Origin: Zychaea mexicana
Lineage: Eukaryota > Mucoromycota > Mucoromycetes > Mucorales > Lichtheimiaceae
Length of the DNA stretch: 64,000 nucleotides
NCBI RefSeq assembly: GCF_025766255.1
Contig: NW_026516839.1
Coordinates: 1-64,000, forward strand
Direction: 5' to 3'
In this document: one piece after another, positions 36,565 to 48,608 of the stretch
Layout of the letters: every line of letters starts with the position of its first letter
Numbering within the stretch: the first letter of the stretch is position 1
The notes under the pieces: model-generated
Database searches by the model: none
What the model was told of the DNA's origin: nothing
The model's input: only the letters and a program-made list of their open reading frames with translations
Position numbers and translations under genes: made by a program

Positions 36565-39500
36565 ATGGTAAAAATAATGCGGAGCAAGGGCTTTTATTGG
36601 CTGGCGGTTGCAGCTTGGTTCTGCTTGGTGTTACCGATAGTGTTGGGTAGACACACCGATCGTCGCTCGCCACAACGCTTCACCGTCCAATTCCGATCCC
36701 CTCCCGGCAACAACCGCACCACAGTAGAACAGGATGCCTTTCTTAGTTATTTGGAACAACATGGCGTGAATGTAACTGTTCGATACCGCTTTCATGATGT
36801 GATGAATGGCATGTCGGTCCAGTTGAACGGGCCACTGCCATCCCTTACAACTCTTACGTCGTCATTGCCTAGCAACAATAATCATAACAACGATACGATT
36901 TACCATGCTACCGCAGCCGACGCTAACGTTACCATAGCAACAGATCATGAGAGTATCAATTCTACAAAAGCAACTGAAATTCACCCATCCCTATTTTTGG
37001 CACAAACATTGAATTCTTGTCCCTATGTTCATCGATACTGGCCCGGCAAGCGGTACAGCAGACCTAATGTCCAACGATCGCCTAGACGATCCGCTGGTAG
37101 TGCCGTGGATTCGGGTTTGCCAAACTTGCAGGTCGCACACGCAATGACAACTGTTGATCGTGTTCGTTCAGAGGATGGATTGGCCGGCGAAGGGATTAAA
37201 ATTGGTGTGATAGACACAGGTATCGATTATACACACCCAGCACTCGGTGGATGTTTTGGAGTAAGAAGTTACATTTGACGTTCTTGACCATTCTGTATAT
37301 ACTAGCGAGAATTATTAATCAATCTCTTATAATATCATGTTTAAACTACAGGACGGATGTCGGGTCGCGTATGGACATGATTTAGTTGGCGATGATTATG
37401 GTGGTAAGCAGCTACCTTTAATTGTATACTTTATCAAAGACAGAGAGCGCAAACATGTAGAGAGTTATTTCCCAAACATATAAGATGTATCCAACAAATG
37501 TATATAGAATCAAACAGCTCGGTCGATCCAGATAATGACCCCATGTAAGCTATTCAGCTATCTTTTATGTACATACGTGCCCAAGATCTTTATTCTTCTC
37601 TCCTTTTCATTTCGAACAGGGATCAATGTGATGGACACGGAACTCATGTTGCTGGTATCATCGGTGCAAAGGATGATATTAAGGTATTGTAATGTAAAGT
37701 GTTATACCTCGCATATAAATGTACTAGTCGACAAGTACGAGCTACTTTTTGTTTACTGACAAGAAAATTGTCGTTCTCATAATCAAAGGGATTCGAAGGA
37801 GTGGCACCGAAAGCAACTCTTGGCGCATGGCGGTAAGTCAATTCATGACGAGCTACAAGTTTCCTTGTAACTAACAGAAATTTGTTAGTATTTTCGGGTG
37901 CAATGGAGATACTGAAGATGATATCATTTTGATGGCAGCGTACGTCTCTTAAACAAAATCATTTGGACTTCATCACGGAGTAGCATCTATATAAGTTTCA
38001 GCTTTAATATACCACTGTATTTCTATAGTGAAATGGCAATGAAGGCGGGTATGGATGTTATCAATTTGTCACTCGGCGGAGGAGTCAGTGCTTGGCAGGA
38101 GGTAAACCAAAAACAGCATGTGGAAACGTTCTTAATGATGAACGGTATATACGCTAACGTGTATATCAACAAACCTAAATAAATAAATAAAAAAACTAGG
38201 ACCCGCTCGCTGTTGCGTTATCTAATATGGCAGACCAAGGAGTTTTTGTGGCTGTTGCACAAGGAAATGAAGGACGTGATGGTGAGAAAATTAAAGATAA
38301 CGCCATTTCTTATAAAGAAAAAAAGGTTAAGCTGTTTTTTGATTTCATAGCGACCTCACCTATAATTTTGACATCTGACAGGCATCGAACGAACACCGTC
38401 ACCCGCTGTCGGGGACCATGTTTTAGCCGTGGCATCCATGGATAACAACGCAAAATTCGGACACGTATTCACTCTGTCTTCCACCAACGACAGCAATGAC
38501 AATGATACCATCACTTACGGTAAAAATTCTATAACAATACTGCCAGCCATGTTTGCCATAGAAGCTCTTGAGAGAACTCATATCTATCTACCAATTTAGA
38601 ATATACCCTGTCTGTTGCAAAAGGAAAGTTCCCAACAAATCACACTACGTTTCCCGTCATGGCTTTGATTAGCAACCATTCGTCCAATATTGCAAGTTCT
38701 GGATGTGATCCTATTCTGCACGATTTGACAGGTTACGTGGTACTCTTGCGTCGCGGCAATTGTGATTTCGGTCAAAAGGCGATGCATGCTCAAAATGCAG
38801 GCGCCGTGGGTTTGTTGATCTATAGTCAACCGGGAAACACTGCAGTTGAAATTGATTTGGAGAGATATACCCATGTGCGTATACCCGTGGGCTCTATCAA
38901 TGGCGATGATGGGGCTCAGATGTTCAAGCGTTTGGCTACTCTTACTACTACTACTGCCGCTACTACTGATAATGCAACGCCGGCCAATATGACAATCAAG
39001 TTTTCCGAACAATTAGTCAAGATTAAAACTGGTGGACTGCCCTCCATGTAAGATATGCGTTTTTTGAGCAGCATCTACATTTTGTTATTCATGTTTTGTA
39101 CTAACCTAGTTGCCTGAGAGCAGGTTTTCGACATGGGGCCCTGATCCGGAGGTAAAATATGAAAATCTTGCTCGCCTGTTATTAAAAATGTTTACCTACT
39201 GATTTGTTGATACAAACCACTATGTTCACCAATAGCTTCATCTCAAGCCAGATATTGCAGGAATTGGTGGATACGTATACTCGACGTATCCACAAAATTT
39301 GGGTAAGCGGCGGAAAAAACGGAACCTATCTCACTCTAAAGAACAAAAAGAAAATTATTACTAACCGATATACAAACCAGGTGCATATCTGTTAATGAGT
39401 GGAACAAGTATGGCAACAGTAAGTAAACAATAGAGCTTCAAAACTATTGATGACTAATCATGCTAATGCTTTTTCTTTTTCCTATTGAAGCCGTATCTTT

Positions 39501-40770
39501 CGGGGTCTATAGCATTGTATATGCAGGCCAAAGGTCAAAAGGATAGGTCCGCAATTGTTTCGGATTTATTGAACACAGCGGCACCCACTGGAGCTGCATT
39601 GGAAACTCGGGATCTTCTACAATCACCAATTAAGCAGGGCTCAGGTTTGGTTCAGGTAATAAAGATGGCTAATAGCTGTCAATTTTTTACAAAGCGTATA
39701 AGAAAATTTTATAATGTGGATTTATTCTAGATATATGATGCTATTCATAATACAGTACAAATGGAACCATCGAAAATAGCCTTGAACGACAGTGCTCATT
39801 TTCAACATAATGCTACACTTTCCATTCACAATCGATCACCTGACCGCGAAACATTCAAGCTCACCCATCTGTCTGCATTATCCATCAATGGTAAAAACAA
39901 TCATTAACAGCAAGTTCGCCATGGTCCAATACTAATAGCAGCATTGCCAATCTTCCAAACGCTTTTCGATGGCCACAATTAGGCTTCGATTTAAGCTCAA
40001 GTGCAGGTCCAGTGATGGTTCCAACATATTTATCAGCTTTTGCCAACGTTACTTTTGAGCAGGCTGAATTTGAGCTTGAAGGCAACCAAAAGATCGCCGT
40101 TACTGTCAACTTTGTACCACCACAGGAGAATACAACAGAACACATGCTTTACGGTGGATATATTGAAGTGACATCAACGTCGTCATCCAGAAGCGCGCGA
40201 GTGCCTTACTTTGGCTCTCTCGGTAACCAACGTAATTTACCTATCCTCGACATTTCGGTAAGAGATTGATACTCTTGATATTTTAGCACTTGTGTAGTGT
40301 CTATCCCTAACTCTCCAATATGTACCGTAAACATACATCTATAAAAGGACGGATTCCCTTATATTGGTGACTATTACGGTGACTCGGTGCAAAACACAAC
40401 CTACAACTTTACGCAACGAGATATCCTGTACTTATACGTGCGAATCGCTAATCCTACTACGGTATTAAAATCGGAACTCATCAACGCTACCGACAATTCA
40501 TTGGTTGGTGAACTACCCCGCGTTCAAGACGCTTGGCTTCCACGCAACGATCATACCAGAGACAACTACAACTATTTCTATCAATGGCACGGTGGTGTCC
40601 TCGTATCACCGCCACCATCATCATCATCGTCACAGCAAAGCCGTATGGATATAAATCCCGTACCTACAGGGAGATATCGTCTGCGCTTATCTGGTCTACG
40701 TATATTAGGCGACCGAAAAATTAAAGAAGATTGGCACTCGTGGGAATCACCCGAATTTAATGTTTCATAA
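36565..40770 (+). CDS. Secreted subtilisin-like serine protease with PA domain (17 exons)
   Basis: S8 family endopeptidase of the minor-extracellular-protease (Vpr-like) type. Exons: 36565-37260, 37352-37403, 37508-37544, 37620-37683, 37789-37832, 37889-37939, 38029-38101, 38200-38281, 38382-38519, 38600-39047, 39124-39151, 39236-39302, 39381-39418, 39491-39655, 39731-39890, 39983-40257 and 40348-40770; total 946 aa. A signal peptide (WLAVAAWFCLVLPIVLG) and an I9-like propeptide come first. The triad is Asp217 (GVIDTGIDYTHP), His268 (DGHGTHVAG) and Ser603 (SGTSMATP), each on its own exon. The oxyanion Asn lies in AQGNEGRDG. A PA domain is inserted before the Ser (CDPILHDLTGYVVLLRRGNC). The C-terminal domain is fn3-like with many N-glycosylation sites and no anchor, so secretion is likely. 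A later ATG (36,577) is an alternative start. Confidence 0.94.
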
Positions 40771-41357
40771 TCGTCAAGTAGAAAAGCTCTCGTCCGTGTG
40801 TGTTAAATTGTATCTGATTAACATACAATAGCATATAAAAAGTTCCAGCTATATAGAGTACATAAGAAATCAGCAACTGGTGCGTGTATTGAATGCTTGT
40901 TTTCAACTTAAAGCTGTCTTCAAAACGGCAAAGTATTACTGTTGCTGCTGCGTATATAGTAAGCACAGCATTTTAAGATAATTTATATCCATTGCGATAT
41001 GCATAAAAATGGTGATTTCTTTGCTTCACTGTGATGCTGCCAAACATAGATACCATCAACACGCTACGCTAGCTAATATATAGAGATAGTAATTGTTCTT
41101 TGTGAAAGGACAAGATGATATCTAGTTAAAAAACAAAGAAACAGAGTAAACGCAGCACGATATGCTTTCTCCGGTTTTCATGGTATCTAGAAGTCTAATT
41201 ATCAAGTGAATATCTCATAGATATCCAAGATCCCGCAGCTGCTGCTGCTTTGCCAAGTGACATACCCAAAAGGCGACTGGGGGATCTCAAAAATAAAATT
41301 TGCAGTGCCTGCTCCGCGTTGCCAACGCGCTTTTTTTTACACCCTCCTCTCTTCAAC
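40771..41357. other. Intergenic spacer
   Basis: Subtilase 3' flank and RAE1 promoter. AT-rich, no gene recognised. Confidence 0.5.
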
Positions 41358-43316
41358 ATGCCGATGGATCCAAAGGATTTCGAGGCAAGTATAAAACGTT
41401 AGAACCCTTTGAATTGTGCTATTATATATAGAAAATACGGAAAGGCAACTTCTTAATGACAACACGCAATCACGCTTACCGAGCTTGGAGATATAAAGAC
41501 ATAATCAAATCGATGCTTTTCGCAGCAAACACGACATACACACGTTTTTGATTAAAAGAGAACATGAGACGCTGATGCACCCAAATTATTAATTATTTCT
41601 ATATAGGTGGCACAACCACCAACCGACAGCATCTCCTCTTTGGCATTCTCAAGCCAGAATGATTACTTGTCTGTGGCTTCATGGGATAATCAGGTATATA
41701 TATAGAGTGAGCGAGAAAGGGAAGGAAGACGATCGACACAAAAACAAAGAAACACGATCTCATAGTTTCGTTGGTGACATTTATACCTGTACGAATAACT
41801 TAAGGTGCGAATATACGAAGTTCAACCGTCTGGAAATACAGTACCCAAAGCGGCGTATTCGCATGAAGGACCTGTATTAGATGTCATATGGAGCAAAGTA
41901 AGTTATCTTTTATCTTCAGGAACGTAGATATATACACAAGTATGTATGATATATTAATAGCAAACGAAAACGGTCGCCTTTATCATGATAGGACGGTACA
42001 AAGGTTTTATCTGGTGGTGCAGACAAGGCAGGACGTTTGTTTGATGTAGCGACAGGACAATCAACACAAGTTGCACAACACGCAGAACCTATCAAATGTG
42101 TAAAGTTTCTGGATATTGGTCAACAGATCCTCGCCACTGGTAGTTATGACAAGACGATCAAGTAAATACAGCAGGCTTCTTCTTATCATCCGTGGATGAC
42201 GATGAGGATGCAAGGATCAGTAAACTAAACCAATGATTATTAGATACTGGGATATGCGAAGCCCTAATCCTATCGCACAAGTTCAGTTGCCAGAACGATG
42301 CTATACAATGGACTCTTCCGGTTACTTGTTGGTTGCAGGCACTGCCGAAAAACACGTCTGCATTTTCGATTTGACAAACCCAACAGTAGTTTTCAAGGTA
42401 GCTTGCTGGACAAAATGACAATAGAAAAGAAAAAGAAACCAAAGAAAAAGTCTGTGGTCTGACAGGATATGCAATCGACTTGATTTATTAGCAAACCATG
42501 TCCCCCTTAAAGTGGCAAACCAGAACCATCGCGTGCTTTACGGATCAAAAGGGTTATGCTATTGGATCGATCGAAGGTCGTGTTGGTATTCAATACGTTG
42601 ATGATAAGGAGCAGTCGTAAGTTTGAAAAATGGCAAGAACGGAAAAAAAAGAGAGCTATGAGGGGTTTGGAAAGGGAAGAAGCATGGAACAAGAAAGAAA
42701 GAAAGCTAAACATATAAACATGGGATATACGTGCATAGTAAAAACTTTTCGTTCAAATGTCATCGAGACGATCAGAAGAACGTATACTCCGTTAACGACA
42801 TTTGCTTCCACCCTGTGTACGGTACCTTCTCTACATCTGGGTAAGTTGACTGTAAAAGCAAGTTTAAATATCTTAATCAACATGCACTTATTTTATGATT
42901 TATGTAATATCAGCTCTGATGGAAGTACCAGTTTCTGGGACAAGGCAAGTATTTATTTCAAAGCGGACGTTGGGAATATTTATGTCTGTGGTTATGATCT
43001 CTAATAATCCTTGGGCAAAATAGGACTCTAAGCAACGCCTGAAGCCTTTCGCGAACGTACAAGGAACCATCCCCTGCACAACCTTTAACCGCAATGGCAC
43101 AATCTTTGCATACGCAGTCAGTTATGATTGGTCAAAGGTAAAGAATTGGGAAGGCTTCTTCTTTGTTAATTGGACCAGGTTGATTGATCCTCGTATTCTT
43201 TACTGTAGGGATATAAATCTGCACCACCATCCACTCCAACCAATAATCCAAACAAGATCTATTTGCATGCTGTACGCGACGAAGATGTCAAACCCCGAGG
43301 ATCCAAGAAGCGATAA
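41358..43316 (+). CDS. RAE1: mRNA export factor Rae1/Gle2, WD40 protein (10 exons)
   Basis: Seven-bladed WD40 nucleoporin that binds the GLEBS motif of Nup98/Nup116 and works in mRNA export and spindle checkpoint control. Exons: 41358-41384, 41607-41693, 41805-41897, 41992-42161, 42244-42397, 42492-42616, 42739-42840, 42914-42944, 43024-43137 and 43209-43316; total 336 aa, the usual size. Family landmarks: [90 protein letters not shown] and the C-terminal [16 protein letters not shown]. Introns 1 (41385-41606) and 8 (42945-43023) must use GC donors (GAG|GCAAGT and AAG|GCAAGT) to keep the conserved protein; no GT nearby keeps the frame. Confidence 0.95.
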
Positions 43317-43906
43317 ACCTCTTTTCGTAAGAACTGATGATGATACTGCATTTTTTTAATGAACAAAGCAAAACAAGTTTCCCTCTTTTACCCCCCCCCA
43401 TTCAAAACAACACAACATCATATTATAAATAAAAAATATATATAGTCATCTCCCAAATATCTAGCTCGATACCATGCACCAGAACTGCGGATAGGCAGTC
43501 AGTGCTATTACGAAATTCTTCAAAACGCTTGCCTTGATATAACAACCATACGGCAGCTCACAAATATAGCGGATTCTTGCTGTGAGCTTCCGCTCCTGCA
43601 GAACCTCTGAAGGGGTGGAAGCAAAAGTGCCTCGATGTGTTGATCGTTCTAGAACAATCCATATAAAAGAATGTTCCACAGACCGAAGTCATCAGCAAAA
43701 GCGAAGCAGCACTGCAAGAAAGATCTCAGACAATAAATGGTGCATATTTGCCTTCAGACAGCCATCGTAAAGACTGCTCCATTCTTGCTTTTGCTCTAGA
43801 CCACTCGTTTCACATTAACCGTCAATGCTACTCTTTCTCTTTCAACCACCTTATCCAAACCATCTATATTGGGCAATTGCTTCTAATAACTTTCTTTCAA
43901 TGTACA
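43317..43906. other. Intergenic spacer
   Basis: No gene recognised. Short frames on both strands (43,461-43,770) lack domains. Confidence 0.45.
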
Positions 43907-44604
43907 ATGCTTTCTGACGAACAAAACATAGATGGTGGACTACACTTTTGTAAGTTGTTGCAAGCAGGTGCAGTTGATGTAAATGGAAGAACGTTTGGCC
44001 TTCATTACAAAAATGAGATGCTCCAATACAACAAACAATTTAGTAAGCTCAAATTTTGTCTCACTGTTTTTATTGTGTTGTAAATATATGATTACTGATA
44101 TCATTGCAGCTGCGTCTCACAATTCATCTACCGACAACAACCACCTCCTCTTTTCATCTGTCACCACACGCGTTCCTTCGCCGCCTATGAAACGCATACT
44201 GCGATGTCCCCAGCAACACTTCAGCATGTGAAGAACAGAACCTGAGGAAATTGATTTCAAACAAGTATAGTATGTAGTTTGGAAAAACAAGAAGTGTTGA
44301 TGGCGATGGATTTTTCGACGTATAGGTACTATTTCTAATAATATTCGCGTTAGGACAAGCGGTTTTGGCAAATTACCAAAAAGTAATTGCTGAAGGAGCA
44401 AGAATGCCATGGCAAGACAAACAAATGTATGCCGATATTGTCATGCTAGGCTGGCCTGAGGGAACCGAACGTAATCATCCCAGCCCTTTACTCCAGCATG
44501 AACGAGCCGAAATAGAGAGACGATTGGTTTCGGGTGAAATCAAATTTGTAAAGGCGTCACAGCAACAAGATGAAAAAGCCTTTTTTCTTTTTGGGTATTA
44601 CTAG
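43907..44604 (+). CDS. Unidentified host gene whose 3' end is hit by a MULE insertion
   Basis: Not recognised. Exon 1 starts at ATG 43,907 (MLSDEQNIDGGLHF...) and ends at a GT donor near 44,041. Exon 2 begins after TTGCAG at 44,110 and reads ASHNSSTDNNHLLFSS to a stop after HFSM, but a neighbouring frame (TSACEEQNLRKLISN) also looks coding. The final exon (from about 44,353) reads AVLANYQKVIAEGARMPWQD to KASQQQDEKAFFLF, then enters the transposon as Gly-Tyr-Tyr-stop. Without the element the frame would run from FFLF into seven more codons at 48,609-48,629 and stop at TGA. Joining exon 2 to exon 3 does not work in any phase I tried, so the gene may be decayed or have an unseen exon. Confidence 0.4.
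44584..44592. repeat. Target-site duplication, left copy
   Basis: TTTCTTTTT directly before the left inverted repeat; identical to 48600-48608. It belongs to the host gene's Phe-Phe-Leu-Phe codons. Confidence 0.85.
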
Positions 44605-44693
44605 GGACACTCCAAAAAAATGACTCGACACTCCATTTTTCCTCAAATAAACCAAATAGTTACACAAAAATAAACAGATGCTCTATAAATATA
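44593..44693. repeat. MULE left terminal inverted repeat
   Basis: 101 bp, inverted at 48499-48599. Mismatches seen include AAATG versus AAGTG after the A run and ACCAAATAGTTA versus ACCAGATAGTTG. Confidence 0.9.
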
Positions 44694-44730
44694 CTAACAA
44701 AGGACTATTAAAGGAAGAGGAGTATTTGGA

Positions 44731-44867
44731 GTGTTGCAATCGCCACGATGGCGTTGTAGGCGTTTGGAGTGTCTGGAATGTTTAAAGTGTTGCAATCGCT
44801 ATGATGGCATTGCAGGCGTTTGGGGTGTTTGGAGTGTTGCAATTGCCATGATGGCGTCGTAGGCGTT
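44731..44867. repeat. Three imperfect 34-bp direct repeats inside the MULE
   Basis: Copies at 44731-44764, 44787-44820 and 44834-44867, beginning GTGTTGCAATCG and ending TAGGCGTT or CAGGCGTT, with GGAGTGT spacers. Position just inside the left end suggests transposase-binding sites or promoter elements. Confidence 0.75.
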
Positions 44868-44993
44868 GAGCTTATGAAATTTTTTACTACTACGATGACT
44901 GATAAAGCTACGAGATGTCTATTATATAAGTTGACAAGTTATAAAAGAAAAAGGATAAATCCCCTTTTCTTCCTCTCTCCCTTTTCTATCAAA

Positions 44994-47900
44994 ATGAACG
45001 CTACAAGAACAGATACCATGGTCGATCTTATTGGCACCAAATATGATTCGAAAAATCAGCTCCGAGCAAAGGTTCAAGAGATGGCCCTAAAGAATCAGTT
45101 TGCAACATCCACCAAGCGCAGCAACAGTCGAAATATCTACATCCACTGTATCCATGGGGGTGTCTACAGGAACTGTCATGACATCGACGATGATGAACGT
45201 GAAAGACTGGTATCGACACAGAAGACCGGTTGTGCTTGAGAGCTCTTTGGCTCATACATACAGAAAATCAAAAAATGGGTAATTAAACGTGTCAGCAGCG
45301 CCGACAGCCACAATCATTTATTGACAGTAACGCAGCAGCATCTTACCATCAACATCGAAACCCAACAGCTGATATTGCCAGTCGCATCTTGTCAATGACA
45401 GAGACTTCTATCAAACCAGCCAAGATTTGTCAAGAGTTACAAAACAACGACGAAGGCACAATCGTGACGATCAAGGATATTTACAAAAAATATTCAAGGA
45501 CGACAAATCTGGTGCATTCAGCAAACTATTCAGCTTCTTGGTCAGCAATCAATATATCGTAAGATATCGCATAGATAGGAAAACGGAAACATTGGAAGCA
45601 TTGTTCGTTACGCATCAAGTTGGCCTGGAAAAAGCAAGGCGATTTAAAGAAGTCATTCAGTCTCGATGCGACGTATGGAACGAACAACAGCAAGATGCCG
45701 CTAATCAACGTTGTTGGGATCAGTAACCTTGGTACGACGTCGCTACACAATATGTTAATTGCATCAGCAGTCGTCGTCAATTGAAAAACCGACTCCTATC
45801 TGTGGGTTATGAGGACCATGCGTGATACTATTTGGCCTGAAGGTGATGTCGGTATCTTCATTACTGATAACGAGAAGGCGCTCATCACTGCCATCGATAC
45901 TATCTTTTCGAAATCGATTCATCTTTTATGCATATTGGCACATGGCGCAGCATTTGATCTCTCAGTTCGGTGGCTGCTTTCCGAAGAAAAGCGAGAAGTA
46001 CAAGCAAGTCAAGAGCGTTGTGAATTGCTTGATTTACAAGTACAAAGACGAAGAGAAATTCGAAGAAGCGATCAAGGAATATCGCCAACTAGCGGAGGAT
46101 GCAGCAGCAGCAATGATCGAACAGGCAGAAAAACAAGACATCAAAAAGGCTGAAGCAAAAGATAAGAAACTGAAAGAAAAAGAAGAAAAAGATGAAGAAC
46201 AAGAAAAGAAGCCGACAAAAAAAGAGGAACTGCGAAACAAAAAAAGGGAAGACAAGGAAATGTAAAAAAGAAACAAAATCGCAGTTGCCCGTAAGACAAA
46301 TATCATCAAGTATCTCGAAAGGTATGTGTGTATCTCTTACTTTGTAACGGTTTGCTTGAAATTATGTAGATTAAAGTATGTGATAAGGGTGATTTAGTTA
46401 ACTCACTGTACCATCGCGTTATCTTACGTCTAGTGTGCTCACCTACAAGGATAAATGGGCTGCACCGCAGGCTGGAAAGCAGCTCAACCTTAATGTGCGA
46501 ACCACATCACGAACAGAAGGGACTCATTGGAGCATCAAAGATACTATGCAAACGACGGGCAGCCTCTATCGCACGTTTAAAGCTATTAACGAAGTCATGA
46601 AGAAGACAGTAAGCATTCTATATTCTCACTCATCTCCGGTGTTTGCTATTCAATTTATATGTAGCGATATGTAAATAAGCTAACTTTAATGCTTAAAAAG
46701 TTTGAAACAGAAAAGATGGACTTCATACACGAGCTTCGCAATACTCCACTTTTCACAAAGCGTGAGAGTGCAGCTTTAAGAAACCTTTTCGGCCATGTCA
46801 GTTTCTTTGCTTTGATCCGAATTTGAAAGGAGCTTGACCGTGCGTGGAAAAACGTAGGCAATCAAATCAATTGCGACACGTTGGATTGTATTTGCACGAG
46901 TAGAATCAATTTTGGTTTACCATGCCAGCATATGATCAACCTAAACGGTCCTGCTGTTGATTTGAATGAGATTCCTAAACGTTGGCTTCTACAGTATGAT
47001 TCAGGTATGTACTATTATACAGCTTCATCTACTAACAATAGCATGTTGATCGATACTCTCTCATATGAATGTGCTTCCTGTGTGTTATATAGCTCTATTT
47101 AAAATTAAAGACCCAGCGGTATTAGTTGACCACCAGATGGAGAAACTCGTTACAAACTTAATGAACAAAATCATTTCCCTGGAAACCGAACAAGAGAAAG
47201 TCAATCTCTTATCCCGCTTTGAGGAGATCCTTGAGGAAGACGTTGAGACTGTTGATCTCGCTGAAGTCACGTTTCCTGAGCCAGTTGCTACGAAAGGAAG
47301 GCCCAAGAATACGAAGGACAAAAGGATCCCATCTTCTTTCGAGACCGAAAAGAAAGAAGAGCTGCTTAATGCTGCTGGTAACGATAAGCCCAAAAAGGCC
47401 CTTCAAACCAGCGAAGTACAACACGACGACTATGTCCTTTCAACATCGAAAAGGGATCAAGAAACTGTGTATTTGGAACGTGCTCGTAAAAGGTCAGTCG
47501 TTTTGTATTCAGAACAATTCTTCGTCATATGTACTATTCCCATTTTATATAAATAAATGTATATATGATTGTACATATAGGACTCGTACCGAACCTAAAC
47601 CAGAGTCTTTCTCCTTTTTAGTTCACCCAGATATTCCGAGGGATTGCATTCATGGGACAGTTAATATTGCTTCTGACGGCTGGTGTGGCTTCCGCACCAT
47701 CGCGCATTGTGTTAAAGGAGACCAAGAACAATTCATGACGGTCAAAAGGGAAATGCTAGAGTGCCTGCACAAAAACAAGGACATATATTTGAAGTATTTC
47801 ATCAGCATGTATGACCTTGCTCGCCTCGAGGAGACGATCGGTTTTGGCCTTGACTACACCCGCAACACTGAAGGCAAATATCCAAGGTGCCCCAGCAAGC

Positions 47901-48306
47901 ATTGGTTCTACACTCCTAGTTGTGCTCAACTTGCTGCTGATACATACAGACGACCTATTGCTGTGTATCCGGACAGAGATGACCGAAACGAAAATGGAAT
48001 GTACTGTACTGCGCCATTGTTGTTTGTACCATTTGAAGGACTAGGAACGAATGCTCGACCGTCACCTCTTATCATGCAGTTCGTTTCAGGATGTCATTGG
48101 GCGACATTATAAAAATGAAAACTGCAAAGAAACTACAATGGCCTTTTATCGAACGATCGGTTGTAACAGCTTGTGAAAAGATGGGTCACATGCATGATTG
48201 CGCAAAAAAGTTTGGAGATATTTGGACATCAAAAAGGTCAACATTGAGGAAAATGTTTAGAAAGAAACAATTTTTATTAATAGTTTTTTCTTATGCATCT
48301 GTGTGA
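44994..48306 (+). pseudogene. Frameshifted MULE transposase with SWIM finger and OTU cysteine-protease domain
   Basis: Begins at ATG 44,994. Pieces in order: a FAR1-like N-terminus (RNIYIHCIHGGVYRNC), a helix region (ILSMTETSIKPAKICQEL), the MULE catalytic domain with first Asp in DATYGTNNSKMPLINVVG (about 45,665) and second in FITDNEKALITA (about 45,860), then LCIWHMAQHL-like sequence, a Lys/Glu-rich linker, RTTSRTEGTHWSIKD, and a SWIM finger CICTSRINFGLPCQHM (about 46,900). After a spacer (TKGRPKNTKDKRIPSSFE) comes an OTU-like domain with Cys in DGWCGFRTIAHCV (about 47,675) and His in SGCHWATL (about 48,094). These lie in several frames, some joined by introns, others only by frameshifts between 45,230 and 46,000. 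The OTU part is intact (47,580-48,112). Confidence 0.82.
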
Positions 48307-48498
48307 TGCTATCACATATCATTATCAATTTTCTCCTGTTCCTTTTATATTAATATTCACATTTAATATACATATTTATGATAAAATCAATAAATATCAG
48401 CTCAAGCTTTATTTCGCTCTTAGCACTCCATTTTGCACTCCATTTTGCACTCTATTGTCTACATCCTGCACTCCAACATCTGAAGGTCCATCAAGCGA

Positions 48499-48599
48499 TA
48501 TATTTATAGAGCAACTGTTTATTTTTGTGCAACTATCTGGTTTATTTGAGGAAAAATGGAGTGTCGAGTCACTTTTTTGGAGTGTCCCTAGTAATACCC
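48499..48599. repeat. MULE right terminal inverted repeat
   Basis: Inverted partner of 44593-44693. Ends CTAGTAATACCC at the junction with the duplicated target site. Confidence 0.9.
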
Positions 48600-48608
48600 T
48601 TTCTTTTT
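48600..48608. repeat. Target-site duplication, right copy
   Basis: TTTCTTTTT directly after the right inverted repeat, matching the left copy base for base. Confidence 0.85.

Larger units (their letters stand above)
44593..48599 (+). mobile_element. Mutator-like element (MULE) with OTU domain, 4,007 bp
   Basis: A complete DNA transposon outline is visible. The ends are 101-bp terminal inverted repeats (44593-44693 and 48499-48599) starting GGGTATTACTAGGGACACTCC, differing at only a few positions. A perfect 9-bp direct repeat TTTCTTTTT flanks the element (44584-44592 and 48600-48608), the target-site duplication length typical of Mutator-like elements. The inside carries a MULE transposase with SWIM finger and an OTU protease-like domain, all on the + strand. 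The left subterminal part has three 34-bp repeats; the right has three GCACTCCATTTT-type units near 48,424-48,475. The transposase is frameshifted, so this copy is probably non-autonomous now. Confidence 0.9.

Noticed and set aside
39891..39910. 20-nt intron in the subtilase
   Set aside because: It restores the frame, but is too short to be spliced. A 92-nt intron ending at 39,982 also restores it with a normal acceptor.
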